NCBI GenBank assembly: GCA_018700535.1
Contig: JABITQ010000023.1
Coordinates: 1 to 24,639, forward strand
DNA: 24,639 nt
Source of the DNA: Candidatus Uhrbacteria bacterium
GTDB taxonomy: Bacteria > Patescibacteriota > Patescibacteriia > UBA9934 > GWF2-40-263
Direction: 5' to 3'
Shown here piece after piece: positions 1-6,668 of the stretch. The number at the start of each line of letters is the position of its first letter. The first letter of the stretch is position 1. Both the position numbers and the translations under genes were made by a program. Under the pieces are notes generated by a model. That model did no database searches. It had not been told where the DNA came from and saw only the letters and a list, made by a program, of their open reading frames with translations.

Positions 1-2
1 GT

Positions 3-416
3 CCGACCGTGCGCTTGTATGAGGGTGATGAAGCATTGCATGTTTTGTTTAACGACATGGCAAGCGTTGGTCCAAAAGAATTCTTGGAAGTCTCAAATAT
101 TACAGAGGTCTACAAGCATCTTGATAATAAATATCTACATGAGGTCCGCAAAGTTCTTGATCCGTCACGTGTAAAGATTCGTTTGCTTCACCGCGGAGAA
201 ACAAAAGCACCTCGTGAGGGGACAGAGTATTGTCAGCTTCCGGATGAGTTTGGAGATTTTCATGGAGACCTTTGGATTTACGACAATCGTCTAGCGTTTA
301 CACAATACATAGGTAAGACGGTTGTGATCATTATTGAGAGCAAGGCGTTTGCTGATATGGCACGTGTAATGTTCCGGGCAGCAGAGGATGTGTGTAAGAA
401 GCCAAAGCATTCGTAG
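3..416 (+). CDS. TrmB-like transcriptional regulator, C-terminal part (5' truncated)
   Basis: Open reading frame entering from the left edge and ending at TAG 414-416; 137 residues are visible. The sequence resembles the C-terminal effector domain of TrmB-type sugar-sensing regulators: an opening PTVRLYEGDEAL segment, a middle FHGDLWIYDNRLAFTQY segment, and a closing VVIIIESKAFADMARVMF stretch, which matches the usual 'IIESKEIAD...F' ending of that family. The N-terminal winged-helix DNA-binding domain would lie outside the window. A bidirectional hairpin follows 20 bases downstream. The family call rests on motif similarity read by eye; the ligand and target genes cannot be inferred. Confidence 0.6.
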   Translation, partial: PTVRLYEGDEALHVLFNDMASVGPKEFLEVSNITEVYKHLDNKYLHEVRKVLDPSRVKIRLLHRGETKAPREGTEYCQLPDEFGDFHGDLWIYDNRLAFTQYIGKTVVIIIESKAFADMARVMFRAAEDVCKKPKHS

Positions 417-436
417 AAAAAATTTGATAAAGAAAG

Positions 437-467
437 AAGAGCCGATCCCAGAAGGGGGTCGGCTCTT
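437..467. terminator. Bidirectional intrinsic terminator
   Basis: Arms 437-449 (AAGAGCCGATCCC) and 454-467 (GGGGGTCGGCTCTT) pair across a 4-nt loop with one G-U pair. The plus side ends in CTCTTTCG. The minus side continues CTTCTTTCTTT. It can stop the regulator gene on the plus strand and RNA unit D on the minus strand. Confidence 0.8.
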
Positions 468-492
468 TCGTTCGTAGAAGAAGGGGTGCTCG

Positions 493-527
493 CCCCCGCC
501 TGATCTCACAAGGAAATCAGGCGGGGG
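493..527. other. Perfect 12-bp G+C-rich hairpin
   Basis: CCCCCGCCTGAT (493-504) pairs with ATCAGGCGGGGG (516-527) around an 11-nt loop. It sits at the 3' side of unit D, where B and C have their terminator hairpins, which also have a C-run/G-run base. It has no T-run on either side, so it may be a structural or processing hairpin, with 437-467 as the real terminator. Confidence 0.6.
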
Positions 528-544
528 GTCATAGCTACTCAGGT

Positions 545-556
545 TTAACCGAGCAT
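545..556 (-). other. Mini-ORF (3 codons) behind a near-perfect Shine-Dalgarno, unit D
   Basis: On the minus strand GAAGGAGGTG (570-561) is followed 7 nt after AGGAGG by ATG CTC GGT TAA (556-545), encoding Met-Leu-Gly. Most real genes in this window have no SD, so an ideal one in front of three codons is striking. Equivalent elements occur in units B and C. It could be a leader peptide, a ribosome-binding decoy, or chance. Confidence 0.4.
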
Positions 557-580
557 GAACCACCTCCTTCTAGGAAACTG

Positions 581-611
581 TGTCACGTGTACGACGAATG
601 TTCACGTGACA
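581..611. other. Perfect 9-bp hairpin in unit D
   Basis: TGTCACGTG (581-589) pairs with CACGTGACA (603-611) around a 13-nt loop. In the minus-strand transcript it lies just upstream of the SD and mini-ORF. Confidence 0.55.
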
Positions 612-811
612 TCTGAGCGCTAGCTTGTGTCGGCCCCGATCATTTCGGTGCCGGCGTAATGCTGTTTCTGGCCCAGAGAATCTCCTGAAGGTAAGTGGGT
701 GATGATCTATCCCTTTTTGTTGTGTGCGAGTGTCCATTTCGCACGGTTCTTGAAACCCATTGGACTTTGGGGGGGTTGTGACGCAATGTTGTGTTGCGGC
801 ACGACCTGAGG

Positions 812-840
812 AATCTATCACGTATATTGGTTTGTGTCAA
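812..840 (-). promoter_or_regulatory. Promoter of unit D
   Basis: On the minus strand TTGACA (840-835), a 17-bp spacer and TAGATT (817-812) form a near-consensus sigma-70-type promoter with a predicted start near 805. The preceding AGGGG resembles the AGGG/GGGG before TTGACA in units A, B and C. Confidence 0.75.
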
Positions 841-860
841 CCCCTACTGACAATGGTTTC

Positions 861-887
861 TTGCCTAAAATTGGCTACAGAATGCAC
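861..887 (-). promoter_or_regulatory. Operator-like box and half-site upstream of unit D
   Basis: Plus strand 861-878 reads TTGCCTAAAATTGGCTAC, a degenerate copy of the TTGCCTAAATTTAGGYAA box found at units A, B and C. On the minus strand it is preceded, 3 bp away, by GTGCAT (887-882). That matches the right half and the exact 3-bp spacing of the 19-bp inverted repeats at A and B. The binding protein is unknown. Confidence 0.5.
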
Positions 888-888
888 T

Positions 889-917
889 CTGTCCGGATGT
901 TCCGGACAGTTTTTTTA
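889..917 (+). terminator. Intrinsic terminator without an obvious upstream gene
   Basis: CTGTCCGGA (889-897) and TCCGGACAG (901-909) form a perfect 9-bp stem with loop TGT, followed by an unbroken T run (910-917). The geometry is that of a plus-strand terminator. The nearest upstream plus-strand gene ends at 416 and has its own terminator. It may insulate unit E or end an unrecognised plus-strand transcript antisense to D. Confidence 0.65.
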
Positions 918-918
918 A

Positions 919-987
919 CTAAATTTAGCAAAGTGGAAAAGATCTTGCCTTGCTACCCTTGACAGTATCTAAAGTCTGTGATAGTTT
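919..987 (+). promoter_or_regulatory. Promoter and operator-like box of unit E
   Basis: CTAAATTTAG (919-928), a perfect palindrome and the core of the A/B/C box, lies 30 bp upstream of TTGACA (959-964). A 17-bp spacer leads to TAGTTT (982-987). The predicted start is near 994. The box is about one helical turn further from the -35 than in A and B (21 bp). Confidence 0.7.
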
Positions 988-993
988 ACCGAG

Positions 994-1316
994 TCAGTTA
1001 ATCCAGACAAAAGTTACTGGGTGCAAATAACTGAAGATCGTCTGAGATGCTTGTCCAGGCGATGCCCCTCTTTCGCCTACTTGTAGGTATGTAGAGGTTT
1101 CTGAAATGATCGAGGAGGATTCTCAATACATAGAATATGGTTGCCGGGAATTTGATAACGACATTTTGGGGTGTGCTCTATATAAGATCACATCGATTCG
1201 TTGAGGAGAGATTGGGGTGAGAAATCACACCGGAGCGCAGAATGGCTCCGCTCCCTTGTGGTCAGCTGAGGAGAACTGGTCATAAGAGAGCGGATTCATT
1301 CAACCACCGGAGAAAC
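994..1316 (+). ncRNA. Unit E: long leader or structured RNA
   Basis: About 320 nt separate the unit E promoter from the small gene at 1317. Possible structures include CAGTTA/TAACTG near the 5' end. An SD-like GAGGAGGA (1112-1119) has no start codon at a usable distance; it lies inside a 32-codon ORF (1106-1204, with AGAGG upstream) for which I see no other support. It could be a regulatory leader of the 75-residue gene or an independent RNA. No known riboswitch is recognised. Confidence 0.3.
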
Positions 1317-1544
1317 ATGATTTACGTCGTAACGTTTTACCTCGGTCAAGTGGTGACTGGGGAGCGGAATGGAAAGTACTTGAATCTTGATGTTGGAGGC
1401 GAGGACGCAGAGGTGTTTCTCGACTCGCAGCAAGAAAAGGATCGTTGGGTTGGTGGCATCTTCTTGACGAGGAGCACTGATACGCGAGACGCCATGGCCC
1501 GAAAGGCCCGCATCCTCTTTGCAGAAATGCAAATGATGCTTTGA
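1317..1544 (+). CDS. Small hypothetical protein (75 aa)
   Basis: I start it at the ATG at 1317 because GGAG (1309-1312) gives an SD at normal spacing. An earlier in-frame ATG (1242) lies in a hairpin (CGGAGC/GCTCCG) and adds a non-protein-like segment. The predicted product begins MIYVVTFYLGQVVTG and has balanced composition with a beta-strand-like start and a helical, charged C-terminal half; it has no signal peptide or membrane segment. It ends at TGA. It is the only convincing protein gene in unit E and is not recognised as any family. Confidence 0.5.
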   Translation: MIYVVTFYLGQVVTGERNGKYLNLDVGGEDAEVFLDSQQEKDRWVGGIFLTRSTDTRDAMARKARILFAEMQMML

Positions 1545-1556
1545 GTCTGATGAGTT

Positions 1557-1585
1557 GGATGGGTGCCGTTTCGGTGCCCTGCCAG
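1557..1585 (+). repeat. 29-bp imperfect repeat, copy 1
   Basis: Starts GGATGGGTGCCG and matches the copy at 1790-1818 at 25 of 29 positions; all four differences are transitions. Just downstream, 1591-1620 forms a symmetric hairpin (TCGAG and CCAGA arms paired with TCTGG and CTCGA, with a TT/TT internal loop). It lies directly after the 75-aa gene. Confidence 0.6.
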
Positions 1586-1590
1586 CCATC

Positions 1591-1620
1591 TCGAGTTCCA
1601 GACTGAGTTCTGGTTCTCGA
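1591..1620 (+). other. Symmetric hairpin after repeat copy 1
   Basis: TCGAG (1591-1595) and CCAGA (1598-1602) pair with TCTGG (1609-1613) and CTCGA (1616-1620), leaving a TT/TT internal loop and a 6-nt apical loop. No T-run follows, so it is not a standard terminator. Confidence 0.55.
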
Positions 1621-1789
1621 CACCCGTCGTAGTTTTGTGGAGTTGCTCCATGATTCAAGCGGCGGTCCCAGTCTGCGTTTAATATGTTGGTAGACACTTC
1701 GTCGCCACCAGTTAGATGTTGAGACTGAGGCCAGGCATGCTCGCACGCTCATAGTTTGATTGTCTATGTGCTGCGAGGTGCCTGTGCCT

Positions 1790-1818
1790 GGATGGATGCC
1801 ATTTCGGTGTCCTGTCAG
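1790..1818 (+). repeat. 29-bp imperfect repeat, copy 2
   Basis: Begins GGATGGATGCCA and lies 233 bp after copy 1. It is followed by a hairpin-forming CATGC...GCATG region, so repeat plus hairpin recurs as a module. The intervening 1621-1789 holds nothing else I can assign. Confidence 0.6.
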
Positions 1819-1856
1819 TAATCTTGCATGCGCGGGAGCGTGCATGGATGTTGTCT

Positions 1857-1881
1857 AAGGCGCCATCGGTAAGGCGCCATC
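1857..1881 (+). repeat. Short tandem duplication containing GGCGCC
   Basis: AAGGCGCCATC occurs at 1857-1867 and again at 1871-1881, separated by GGT (14-bp period). The self-complementary GGCGCC cores could pair with each other as a 6-bp stem. Confidence 0.6.
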
Positions 1882-1977
1882 TACAAATACCGACTCTGGC
1901 CACCGTTATGGCTACAACATGTCTCTGATTTCTTTGTAACGGCAAAGGATCAGACGGGTTGGCACTCGATACTCAGC

Positions 1978-2127
1978 TGTGCGCGAGACATCCTTCTCGC
2001 ACCTTTCTGAACACACGAGTTTCTCGTGTGTTCAGAAAGTCTCATTACACTGATTGGTGTAGTGAGAGACTGAAATATCTGTGAGCTCTTCCCATTCAAT
2101 CAAATATCTATTAGGTTGAATGGGAAG
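1978..2127 (+). other. Run of four strong hairpins
   Basis: Successive stems are: about 1978-2001 (GTGCG.GAGA with TCTCGCAC); 2003-2019/2023-2039, a perfect 17-bp stem with a 3-nt loop; 2039-2070 (GTCTC and ACAC arms with GTGT and GAGAC); and 2088-2099/2116-2127, a perfect 12-bp stem. None ends in a long T-run. They lie between the 75-aa gene and the 128-aa gene and may be the 3' part of transcript E or an independent structured RNA. The rest of 1882-2207 shows nothing assignable. Confidence 0.55.
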
Positions 2128-2207
2128 GGATAAACAACAATGAGGTGAACACAAAAACTTAAACTTTCTGAGGGGCAATTTTGCTACCTAGGTAGGTTGA
2201 GGTTCGA

Positions 2208-2594
2208 ATGTGTGATGAGATGAGTTTGGTGTGTACTCAAAATGCACCGCCGTGTGGTCTGTTTACCTGTCGTTACTGTGAAAGCATGTATGACGACTAT
2301 GACGACTACGAAGATGACGATATGGATATGGACCCCAGGTCGTTCGACGACCGTTACCATCCCTTTCCGGTGGTCCATAAAAAACCCTCTCACCCAAAGC
2401 ATGTCAGCGTCGCGCAGCAGCGTGAACGCGGCGGCTATGTCTCTGGTCCACAGCGCATGGATCGAGTCATAACCCAGGGTGAGGAAGGACGTCGCGCACG
2501 TCGTGCAGATGGCAACAAGGTGGAGAAATTCGCTGAACGTCGTCTTGCGCGCAGGCTTCGTCATGAGGTCTGTAAACACGAAAACGTAGATTAA
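2208..2594 (+). CDS. Small charged hypothetical protein (128 aa)
   Basis: The ATG at 2208 follows GAGG 5 nt upstream. The product has three zones: a Cys-containing N terminus (C2, C9, C16, C21 and C24, the last two as CRYC), a strongly acidic tract (residues about 26-40, mostly D, E, Y and M), and a basic Arg/Lys-rich C-terminal half. The cysteines could bind metal. An ATG at 2220 is an alternative start that would lose the first Cys. No family is recognised. A strong terminator follows (2608-2640). The opposite strand is also open over much of this stretch, so the coding call is moderate. Confidence 0.5.
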   Translation: MCDEMSLVCTQNAPPCGLFTCRYCESMYDDYDDYEDDDMDMDPRSFDDRYHPFPVVHKKPSHPKHVSVAQQRERGGYVSGPQRMDRVITQGEEGRRARRADGNKVEKFAERRLARRLRHEVCKHENVD

Positions 2595-2607
2595 GGAGAG
2601 TCTACGC

Positions 2608-2640
2608 AACACGGTCCACCATGCTGGTTGGCCGTGTTTT
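2608..2640 (+). terminator. Terminator of the 128-aa gene
   Basis: AACACGG (2608-2614) and CCGTGTT (2632-2638) close a long stem extended by TCCACC/GGTTGG with one mismatch, ending in TTTT. Its last bases merge with the next gene's -10 region. A smaller perfect hairpin (CGTAGA/TCTACG, 2586-2606) precedes it. Confidence 0.7.
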
Positions 2641-2648
2641 GCTATAAT
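2640..2648 (+). promoter_or_regulatory. Extended -10 promoter, probably leaderless
   Basis: TGCTATAAT is a consensus extended -10; no -35 match is seen at 16-18 bp. Only 9 nt separate it from the ATG at 2658, so the mRNA would start about 2 nt before the start codon, and there is no SD. Confidence 0.7.
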
Positions 2649-2657
2649 CAATTTGCT

Positions 2658-3536
2658 ATGAATTTTGAAACTACTGTACTGATCGTGCCACCTAATGATG
2701 CCGAGGGTGTCATGATCAAAGAAATCGCTGAAAAGATTGGATTACCTGTCATTATTTCGCACCAGCTGCATGGCGCTTCTTTGGATAAAGGACATGATTA
2801 TGTTCAAGATGTGGTCGATGGTGGCTATAAAGAAGTGTTCGTTGTGGAGATGCCTGGAGTCAAAGCTGAAAAGCGTTTCAAAAAGCTTGGGATCAAGTTG
2901 AACATTATTGATCACCATCATTACACTGGTCTTGATCGCGCACATGGTCCAGATGACAAGATGCTTCCGTCATCGCTTGAGCAATTTTTAAAACTGTTTA
3001 AACTGACAGATGTAAAACTAAAGAAGTTTGGTTTTGACCCAAAGCTTGTGCGCGCAATCGGTATTCAGGATCGTGGATATGTTTGGGCACTAATGGCGGA
3101 GGGGTATTCTAAGAGTGAGGTGAAGAATGTGCTGAAGTACATGGATAAGTTGACGGCACATCTGCATAATCCAAAAACAGAAGCGCGTAAACGAGAGCTC
3201 GCAAAAAAGGCTTGGGAGCGTCGCAAGAAATGGGGTGAATTTTATGTCGTGACCACAAGAGCAGACGTGCAATTGCGACCAAGACTCTCTAGGATTATTG
3301 TTGAGACCATCGGGAAGCCTACGCCAATTATTGTTGTGGAGTGGGGGAGAGGTCTTATTTATGTGCAGGAGTCTCCGTATGCGATGGAGTTGTTCAATCG
3401 CTTTGGAGGGTTCACATTTGGACTAGATAGAAACTGGGGGCATCGTAATGAGCCTGGTGCAAAAAAAGTTACGCTGCGTGATGTGAAGAAAGTTATTGAA
3501 ACTGTTCAGCACAAAGCGGTAACATCTTCGACATAA
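2658..3536 (+). CDS. DHH-like phosphoesterase-family protein
   Basis: 292 residues with a Rossmann-like N terminus (TTVLIVPPNDAEGVM) and an IIDHHHY motif at residues 83-89, the hallmark metal-binding region of DHH phosphoesterases. The region around GIQDRGYVW could supply a further metal ligand. The C-terminal part does not clearly show the GGGH motif of DHHA1 domains, so the substrate is uncertain; relatives act on oligonucleotides, cyclic dinucleotides or pyrophosphate. The start at 2658 is set by the -10 box 9 nt upstream; the in-frame extension to 2628 lies inside the preceding terminator. The next gene starts 1 nt after its stop. Confidence 0.65.
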   Translation: MNFETTVLIVPPNDAEGVMIKEIAEKIGLPVIISHQLHGASLDKGHDYVQDVVDGGYKEVFVVEMPGVKAEKRFKKLGIKLNIIDHHHYTGLDRAHGPDDKMLPSSLEQFLKLFKLTDVKLKKFGFDPKLVRAIGIQDRGYVWALMAEGYSKSEVKNVLKYMDKLTAHLHNPKTEARKRELAKKAWERRKKWGEFYVVTTRADVQLRPRLSRIIVETIGKPTPIIVVEWGRGLIYVQESPYAMELFNRFGGFTFGLDRNWGHRNEPGAKKVTLRDVKKVIETVQHKAVTSST

Positions 3537-3537
3537 T

Positions 3538-4506
3538 ATGAATCCACTTATATATTTATCGCTCTTTGCACTCATTGCATTCTCTGGATTATTTTCAGGT
3601 CTGACGCTTGGGTTATATAGTCTTGATAAGACTGAGCTTGAGCGCAAGGCAGAGTTGGGGGACAAGAGAGCAGAGCGCGTGTTTCGAGTTCGAAGCCGCG
3701 GGAACCTGCTACTTGTCTCTCTTTTGTTAGGGAACGTAGCAGTGAATGCCGCAATCTCGATCATTCTCGGAACTGTCGCGGGTGGCATTGTAGCTGGCTT
3801 TATTGCAACAGGGTTGATTGTTATTTTTGGTGAGATCATCCCTCAGGCCACTTGCGCGAGATACGCACTTGAGACGGGTTCGCGTGCAGCGTGGTTGGTT
3901 GAGGTGATCATGATCGTTCTGTACCCCATCGCGAAACCGATTGCATGGGTTCTTGATAAGACACTTGGGCAGGAGCTAAAAACCATTTGGTCTAAACGTG
4001 AGCTCGAGCATATCATTCGTATGCACGAGGATGACCCACGTTCAACAGTCGATGCTGACGAGGAGCGCATTTTGCTTGGTGCACTTACCTACTCTGACAA
4101 AACTGTTGTAGAGGTAATGACTCCGCGCAAGAAGGTTTATGAGCTCCAGAAGAAAAGCGTGCTGGATCAAACATTGTTGCACAAGATCCGTGAGACAGGC
4201 TTTACTCGGATCCCGGTCTACTCGCGTGACATCAATGATATTGTTGGGTTTTTGTACACAAAAGATTTGATCGGTATTGATCCTGATGAGAAAGAGTCGA
4301 TTGAAAAAATCATGCGTACTGCCAAATTGATTCGTGTTTCACCAAAGCGGCGTTTGGACACATTGCTGAACATGATGATTGTTAGGCGTGCTCACATGGC
4401 GATTGTTACAGAGAAGTCAGGAAAGTTTTTGGGGATTGTTACTATGGAGGATGTGGTTGAAGAAATTATTGGAAGAGAGATTATTGATGAGGATGACGTG
4501 GAGTAA
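3538..4506 (+). CDS. CNNM/CorC-type membrane protein (DUF21 plus CBS pair)
   Basis: 322 residues. The first 140 or so hold four hydrophobic segments of the DUF21/CNNM membrane domain, including the SGLFSGLTLGLYSLD start and the GEIIPQ motif typical of the family. A cytoplasmic CBS pair follows, opening at about residue 193 with VMTPRKKV, with a second CBS ending TMEDVVEEIIG. The C-terminal CorC/HlyC domain of longer homologues is absent. Relatives transport or sense divalent cations (Mg2+/Co2+). It starts 1 nt after the upstream stop with no SD and abuts the Smr gene. Confidence 0.85.
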   Translation: MNPLIYLSLFALIAFSGLFSGLTLGLYSLDKTELERKAELGDKRAERVFRVRSRGNLLLVSLLLGNVAVNAAISIILGTVAGGIVAGFIATGLIVIFGEIIPQATCARYALETGSRAAWLVEVIMIVLYPIAKPIAWVLDKTLGQELKTIWSKRELEHIIRMHEDDPRSTVDADEERILLGALTYSDKTVVEVMTPRKKVYELQKKSVLDQTLLHKIRETGFTRIPVYSRDINDIVGFLYTKDLIGIDPDEKESIEKIMRTAKLIRVSPKRRLDTLLNMMIVRRAHMAIVTEKSGKFLGIVTMEDVVEEIIGREIIDEDDVE

Positions 4507-4507
4507 T

Positions 4508-4801
4508 ATGAAACAAGATGTTGAATCCATCATCTTTGGTGCGGAAATGGGAGAGCCGCTAGAGATCGACCTTCATGAAGCATCTGATGTTTATGAAGGA
4601 GTTCGAGCCCTTGATCAATTTATCGATCAGGCATTTGTTCGAGGTGAGGAAGTGGTGAAGGTTATCCATGGGCGCGGGACAGGGAGAATGCGCGATGGAA
4701 TTCACGAGGCACTTACCGAGCATGAAACAGTCGTATTTTTTCGTGATAGTCATAAACCAGAAGAAATTGGCGGTGTAACATATGCTGTCCTTTCTCAATA
4801 G
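4508..4801 (+). CDS. Stand-alone Smr-domain protein
   Basis: 97 residues forming a single Smr domain: IDLHEA at residues 20-25 and the HGRGTGRMR signature at 54-62, with a closing GGVTYAVL strand. In MutS2 and related proteins this domain is a nuclease or nucleic-acid-binding module. Here it stands alone, so it is not MutS2. The start is 1 nt after the CNNM stop. The longer in-frame extension upstream overlaps the CNNM gene entirely and is rejected. Confidence 0.85.
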   Translation: MKQDVESIIFGAEMGEPLEIDLHEASDVYEGVRALDQFIDQAFVRGEEVVKVIHGRGTGRMRDGIHEALTEHETVVFFRDSHKPEEIGGVTYAVLSQ

Positions 4802-4819
4802 TAGAAACGAGATTGAACT

Positions 4820-5407
4820 ATGAAACCATTTCTTATCGGACTTGCAGGGCTTTCTGGAGCTGGAAAATCAACGCTTGCTGACCACTTGGAGACGCAGGGT
4901 GGTGTAAAGCGTTTTCGTTTGGATGCGTATTACAAAACTGAGGAAGATTGCCCAAAGCTTGATGACGGTCGCCCGCATTGGGATTTGCCTGAGAGCTTAT
5001 ATTTAGATGAGGTGCTAGAAGCCCTCGTTGATTTGAAAGAAGGGAACGATGTTTTTTTGCCGCTCTACGACCGGGGGACTAATAGTCGAACAGGTCAGGT
5101 TTTGTATCAGCCAGCGCCGGTTATTTTTGTAGAAGGACTTCAACTGTTTAGCAACACTCAAATTCGAGAGATATTTGATCTACGTCTCTGGCTTGATATT
5201 GATGAGCAAACAGCGATCGAGCGTCGCTTAAAAAGACAGCCGGATTACGATATGGAATATCATCAGAACATTGCGCTTCCTGCTCAGCGTGAGATTGTTC
5301 TCCCGTTAAAAACGTGCGCACATGAGTTGATTGACGGAGCTCAGACTGAGCGAGAGGTGGCTGAACAGACAGATCGGATCGTAAAACGATTTTTGGGTAT
5401 TAGTTAG
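4820..5407 (+). CDS. Uridine kinase-family P-loop kinase
   Basis: 195 residues with a Walker A motif GLSGAGKST at 10-18, the YDRGTNSRTG segment that corresponds to the YDY...R substrate loop of uridine kinases, and VIFVEGLQLF, the family's Walker-B-like EG motif. RRLKRQ is the likely lid-type Arg cluster. It probably phosphorylates a nucleoside (uridine/cytidine) or a related small hydroxyl substrate; phosphoribulokinase-like relatives cannot be excluded. It lies 18 nt after the Smr gene with no clear SD and is probably co-transcribed. Confidence 0.75.
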   Translation: MKPFLIGLAGLSGAGKSTLADHLETQGGVKRFRLDAYYKTEEDCPKLDDGRPHWDLPESLYLDEVLEALVDLKEGNDVFLPLYDRGTNSRTGQVLYQPAPVIFVEGLQLFSNTQIREIFDLRLWLDIDEQTAIERRLKRQPDYDMEYHQNIALPAQREIVLPLKTCAHELIDGAQTEREVAEQTDRIVKRFLGIS

Positions 5408-5410
5408 CGT

Positions 5411-5439
5411 TTGGATCTTGCTCTTCAATAACGTAGAAT
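5411..5439 (+). promoter_or_regulatory. Promoter of the HD-domain gene
   Basis: TTGGAT (5411-5416), a 17-bp spacer and TAGAAT (5434-5439). The -10 lies 9 nt from the ATG at 5449, implying a leader of about 3 nt. Confidence 0.65.
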
Positions 5440-5448
5440 GAGTACACT

Positions 5449-6666
5449 ATGTGGCGTATTCAATCTACACATGAGCAATCAGAAACGGAGTATCTTGATC
5501 AAGCAATCGAGCGCATTGAGGGTGATCAAGAATTGTTTTTGCGTGCGGAAGCGCTTTTGTCTGCTGCAGAAAAAGCTGAGCCACTCATGGCAGAATGCTT
5601 TCGTACACCGCAGGATATTCGCTATCATTCAGAGGGGCCAACAGTGCGATATCATTTGCGTCTGATGCTCATGGTGCTTTACGCATTGAGTGAGGAGAAG
5701 TTGCATCTTATTGATATCGAAGAATTTCGCCGACTCCAGGGGTATGAAGGGGAGATTGATGAGCTTGAGGAAATACTCAAAGAGAACATTGCATTGTTTG
5801 AAGTATTTATTTTGTGTCATGACGTAGGTAAGTGGCCTAGCGTCTTTTTTAGTTCTAAGAAAAGTTCTCGTGGCGACGAGCTTGGTTTTCAGATGGGGCG
5901 TGAGCATCACTTTGCTGAGAAGCATGATGAACGTGTGCAGATGCGTGAGAAGTACATTGCATTGTTTGCAAAGTTTAAGGCTCAGCATCCAAACGAACCA
6001 GCCTCAGAGGTGCAGTCAAACTTTTTCCTTACCTACGGAATCGAGGTTCACTACCCGGGACATGCTCGTATGGTGCATTCGCCCGTGTATGAAGATTTAA
6101 TTGATCGATTTGTGATGACGCATAAGTTGCCTGGGCGCGATCGCGATCTTGTGTTTGATTTGATGAGTTATCACATTGAATTCTTGCACGATTTTAAAGA
6201 TGTAAATTCGCATAAGATTGGAACATACTTACATCTTGCGACAAAGCGTGGTTATGATGGAGATGACTTTGTTGATTTGATGCAGGGGTGCTTACTGCTT
6301 GATACTGTGTTTGGTTCAAAGCGACTTAGTGCACATGGGCACTGGCATGATCCGAGTATCTTAGTAAATTGCTTAAGGTCTGAGCATGAGTTTGCACCTT
6401 TGCGTAGAGTAGAAAAAGAAGCTGAGCGTGAGGCCGCAGAAAAGCGTGGGCGCAATCAAGCGTTCAAAGAAGTTGGGCTTGATGGTATTGCAATGATGGA
6501 TCTTTTGAAGATGGAGGCTGGGCCAAAATTTGGAATGATGTTGCGACGTATTCACGCAGCGATTCTTGGTCAAGGAGAGATGCCTAAGTTTGATAAAAAG
6601 ATTGCGCACGAGATCGAGCAACGATCACTTGAGTACTACAATAAAATTTTTGTTAAGGGAGAATAG
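5449..6666 (+). CDS. HD-domain protein (putative metal-dependent phosphohydrolase)
   Basis: 405 residues. The CHDVGK motif at 123-128 is the HD signature; upstream His at about 60 and 69 and downstream MSYHIEFLHDF supply further candidate metal ligands. The C-terminal quarter is helical and basic (KEAEREAAEKRGRNQ). Family members hydrolyse nucleotides or phosphomonoesters; no additional domain identifies the substrate. It has its own near-leaderless promoter and ends 2 nt before ruvA, so the two are probably co-transcribed. Confidence 0.65.
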   Translation: MWRIQSTHEQSETEYLDQAIERIEGDQELFLRAEALLSAAEKAEPLMAECFRTPQDIRYHSEGPTVRYHLRLMLMVLYALSEEKLHLIDIEEFRRLQGYEGEIDELEEILKENIALFEVFILCHDVGKWPSVFFSSKKSSRGDELGFQMGREHHFAEKHDERVQMREKYIALFAKFKAQHPNEPASEVQSNFFLTYGIEVHYPGHARMVHSPVYEDLIDRFVMTHKLPGRDRDLVFDLMSYHIEFLHDFKDVNSHKIGTYLHLATKRGYDGDDFVDLMQGCLLLDTVFGSKRLSAHGHWHDPSILVNCLRSEHEFAPLRRVEKEAEREAAEKRGRNQAFKEVGLDGIAMMDLLKMEAGPKFGMMLRRIHAAILGQGEMPKFDKKIAHEIEQRSLEYYNKIFVKGE

Positions 6667-6668
6667 TT

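Larger units (their letters stand above)
480..805 (-). ncRNA. Unit D: putative structured RNA
   Basis: A strong minus-strand promoter (812-840) predicts a transcript starting near 805 and running left, with no convincing protein gene in it. The RNA could form a 5-bp hairpin at 724-728/740-744, a perfect 9-bp hairpin at 581-589/603-611, and a perfect 12-bp G+C-rich hairpin at 493-504/516-527. Between the last two is a near-perfect SD with a 3-codon ORF (545-556). Two minus-strand frames are stop-free for 66-83 codons, but the RNA is rich in A and C, which lowers stop frequency, and neither frame has a good start. The same promoter box occurs at units A, B, C and E. No known RNA family is recognised. 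The 3' end is uncertain (480 or the hairpin at 437-467). Confidence 0.45.

Noticed and set aside
538..810. Long-range pairing of CTCAGGT (minus 810-804) with ACCTGAG (minus 544-538) closing unit D
   Set aside because: Most of the 5' arm lies upstream of the predicted transcription start (about 805), so it would not be in the RNA.
570..821. 83-codon minus-strand ORF in unit D
   Set aside because: The GTG start is upstream of the predicted transcription start and there is no SD; an overlapping second open frame shows that stops are generally scarce here.
1300..1845. 181-codon minus-strand ORF (and a 133-codon one in another frame) over the 75-aa gene
   Set aside because: Composition is not protein-like (Ser/Arg/Thr/His-rich), there is no promoter or SD, and both mirror the plus-strand gene and the 29-bp repeats in different frames.
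1557..1881. CRISPR array
   Set aside because: Only two imperfect 29-bp repeats 233 bp apart, with no regular spacers and no cas genes.
2190..2200. GGTTCGAAT resembling a tRNA/tmRNA T-loop
   Set aside because: Flanking bases cannot form the 5-bp T stem, and no acceptor stem or other arms are present.
2242..2472. 76-codon ORF in a second plus frame inside the 128-aa gene, and the 155-codon minus ORF over it
   Set aside because: Shadow frames of a low-complexity GAC/GAT tract; neither has an SD or promoter.
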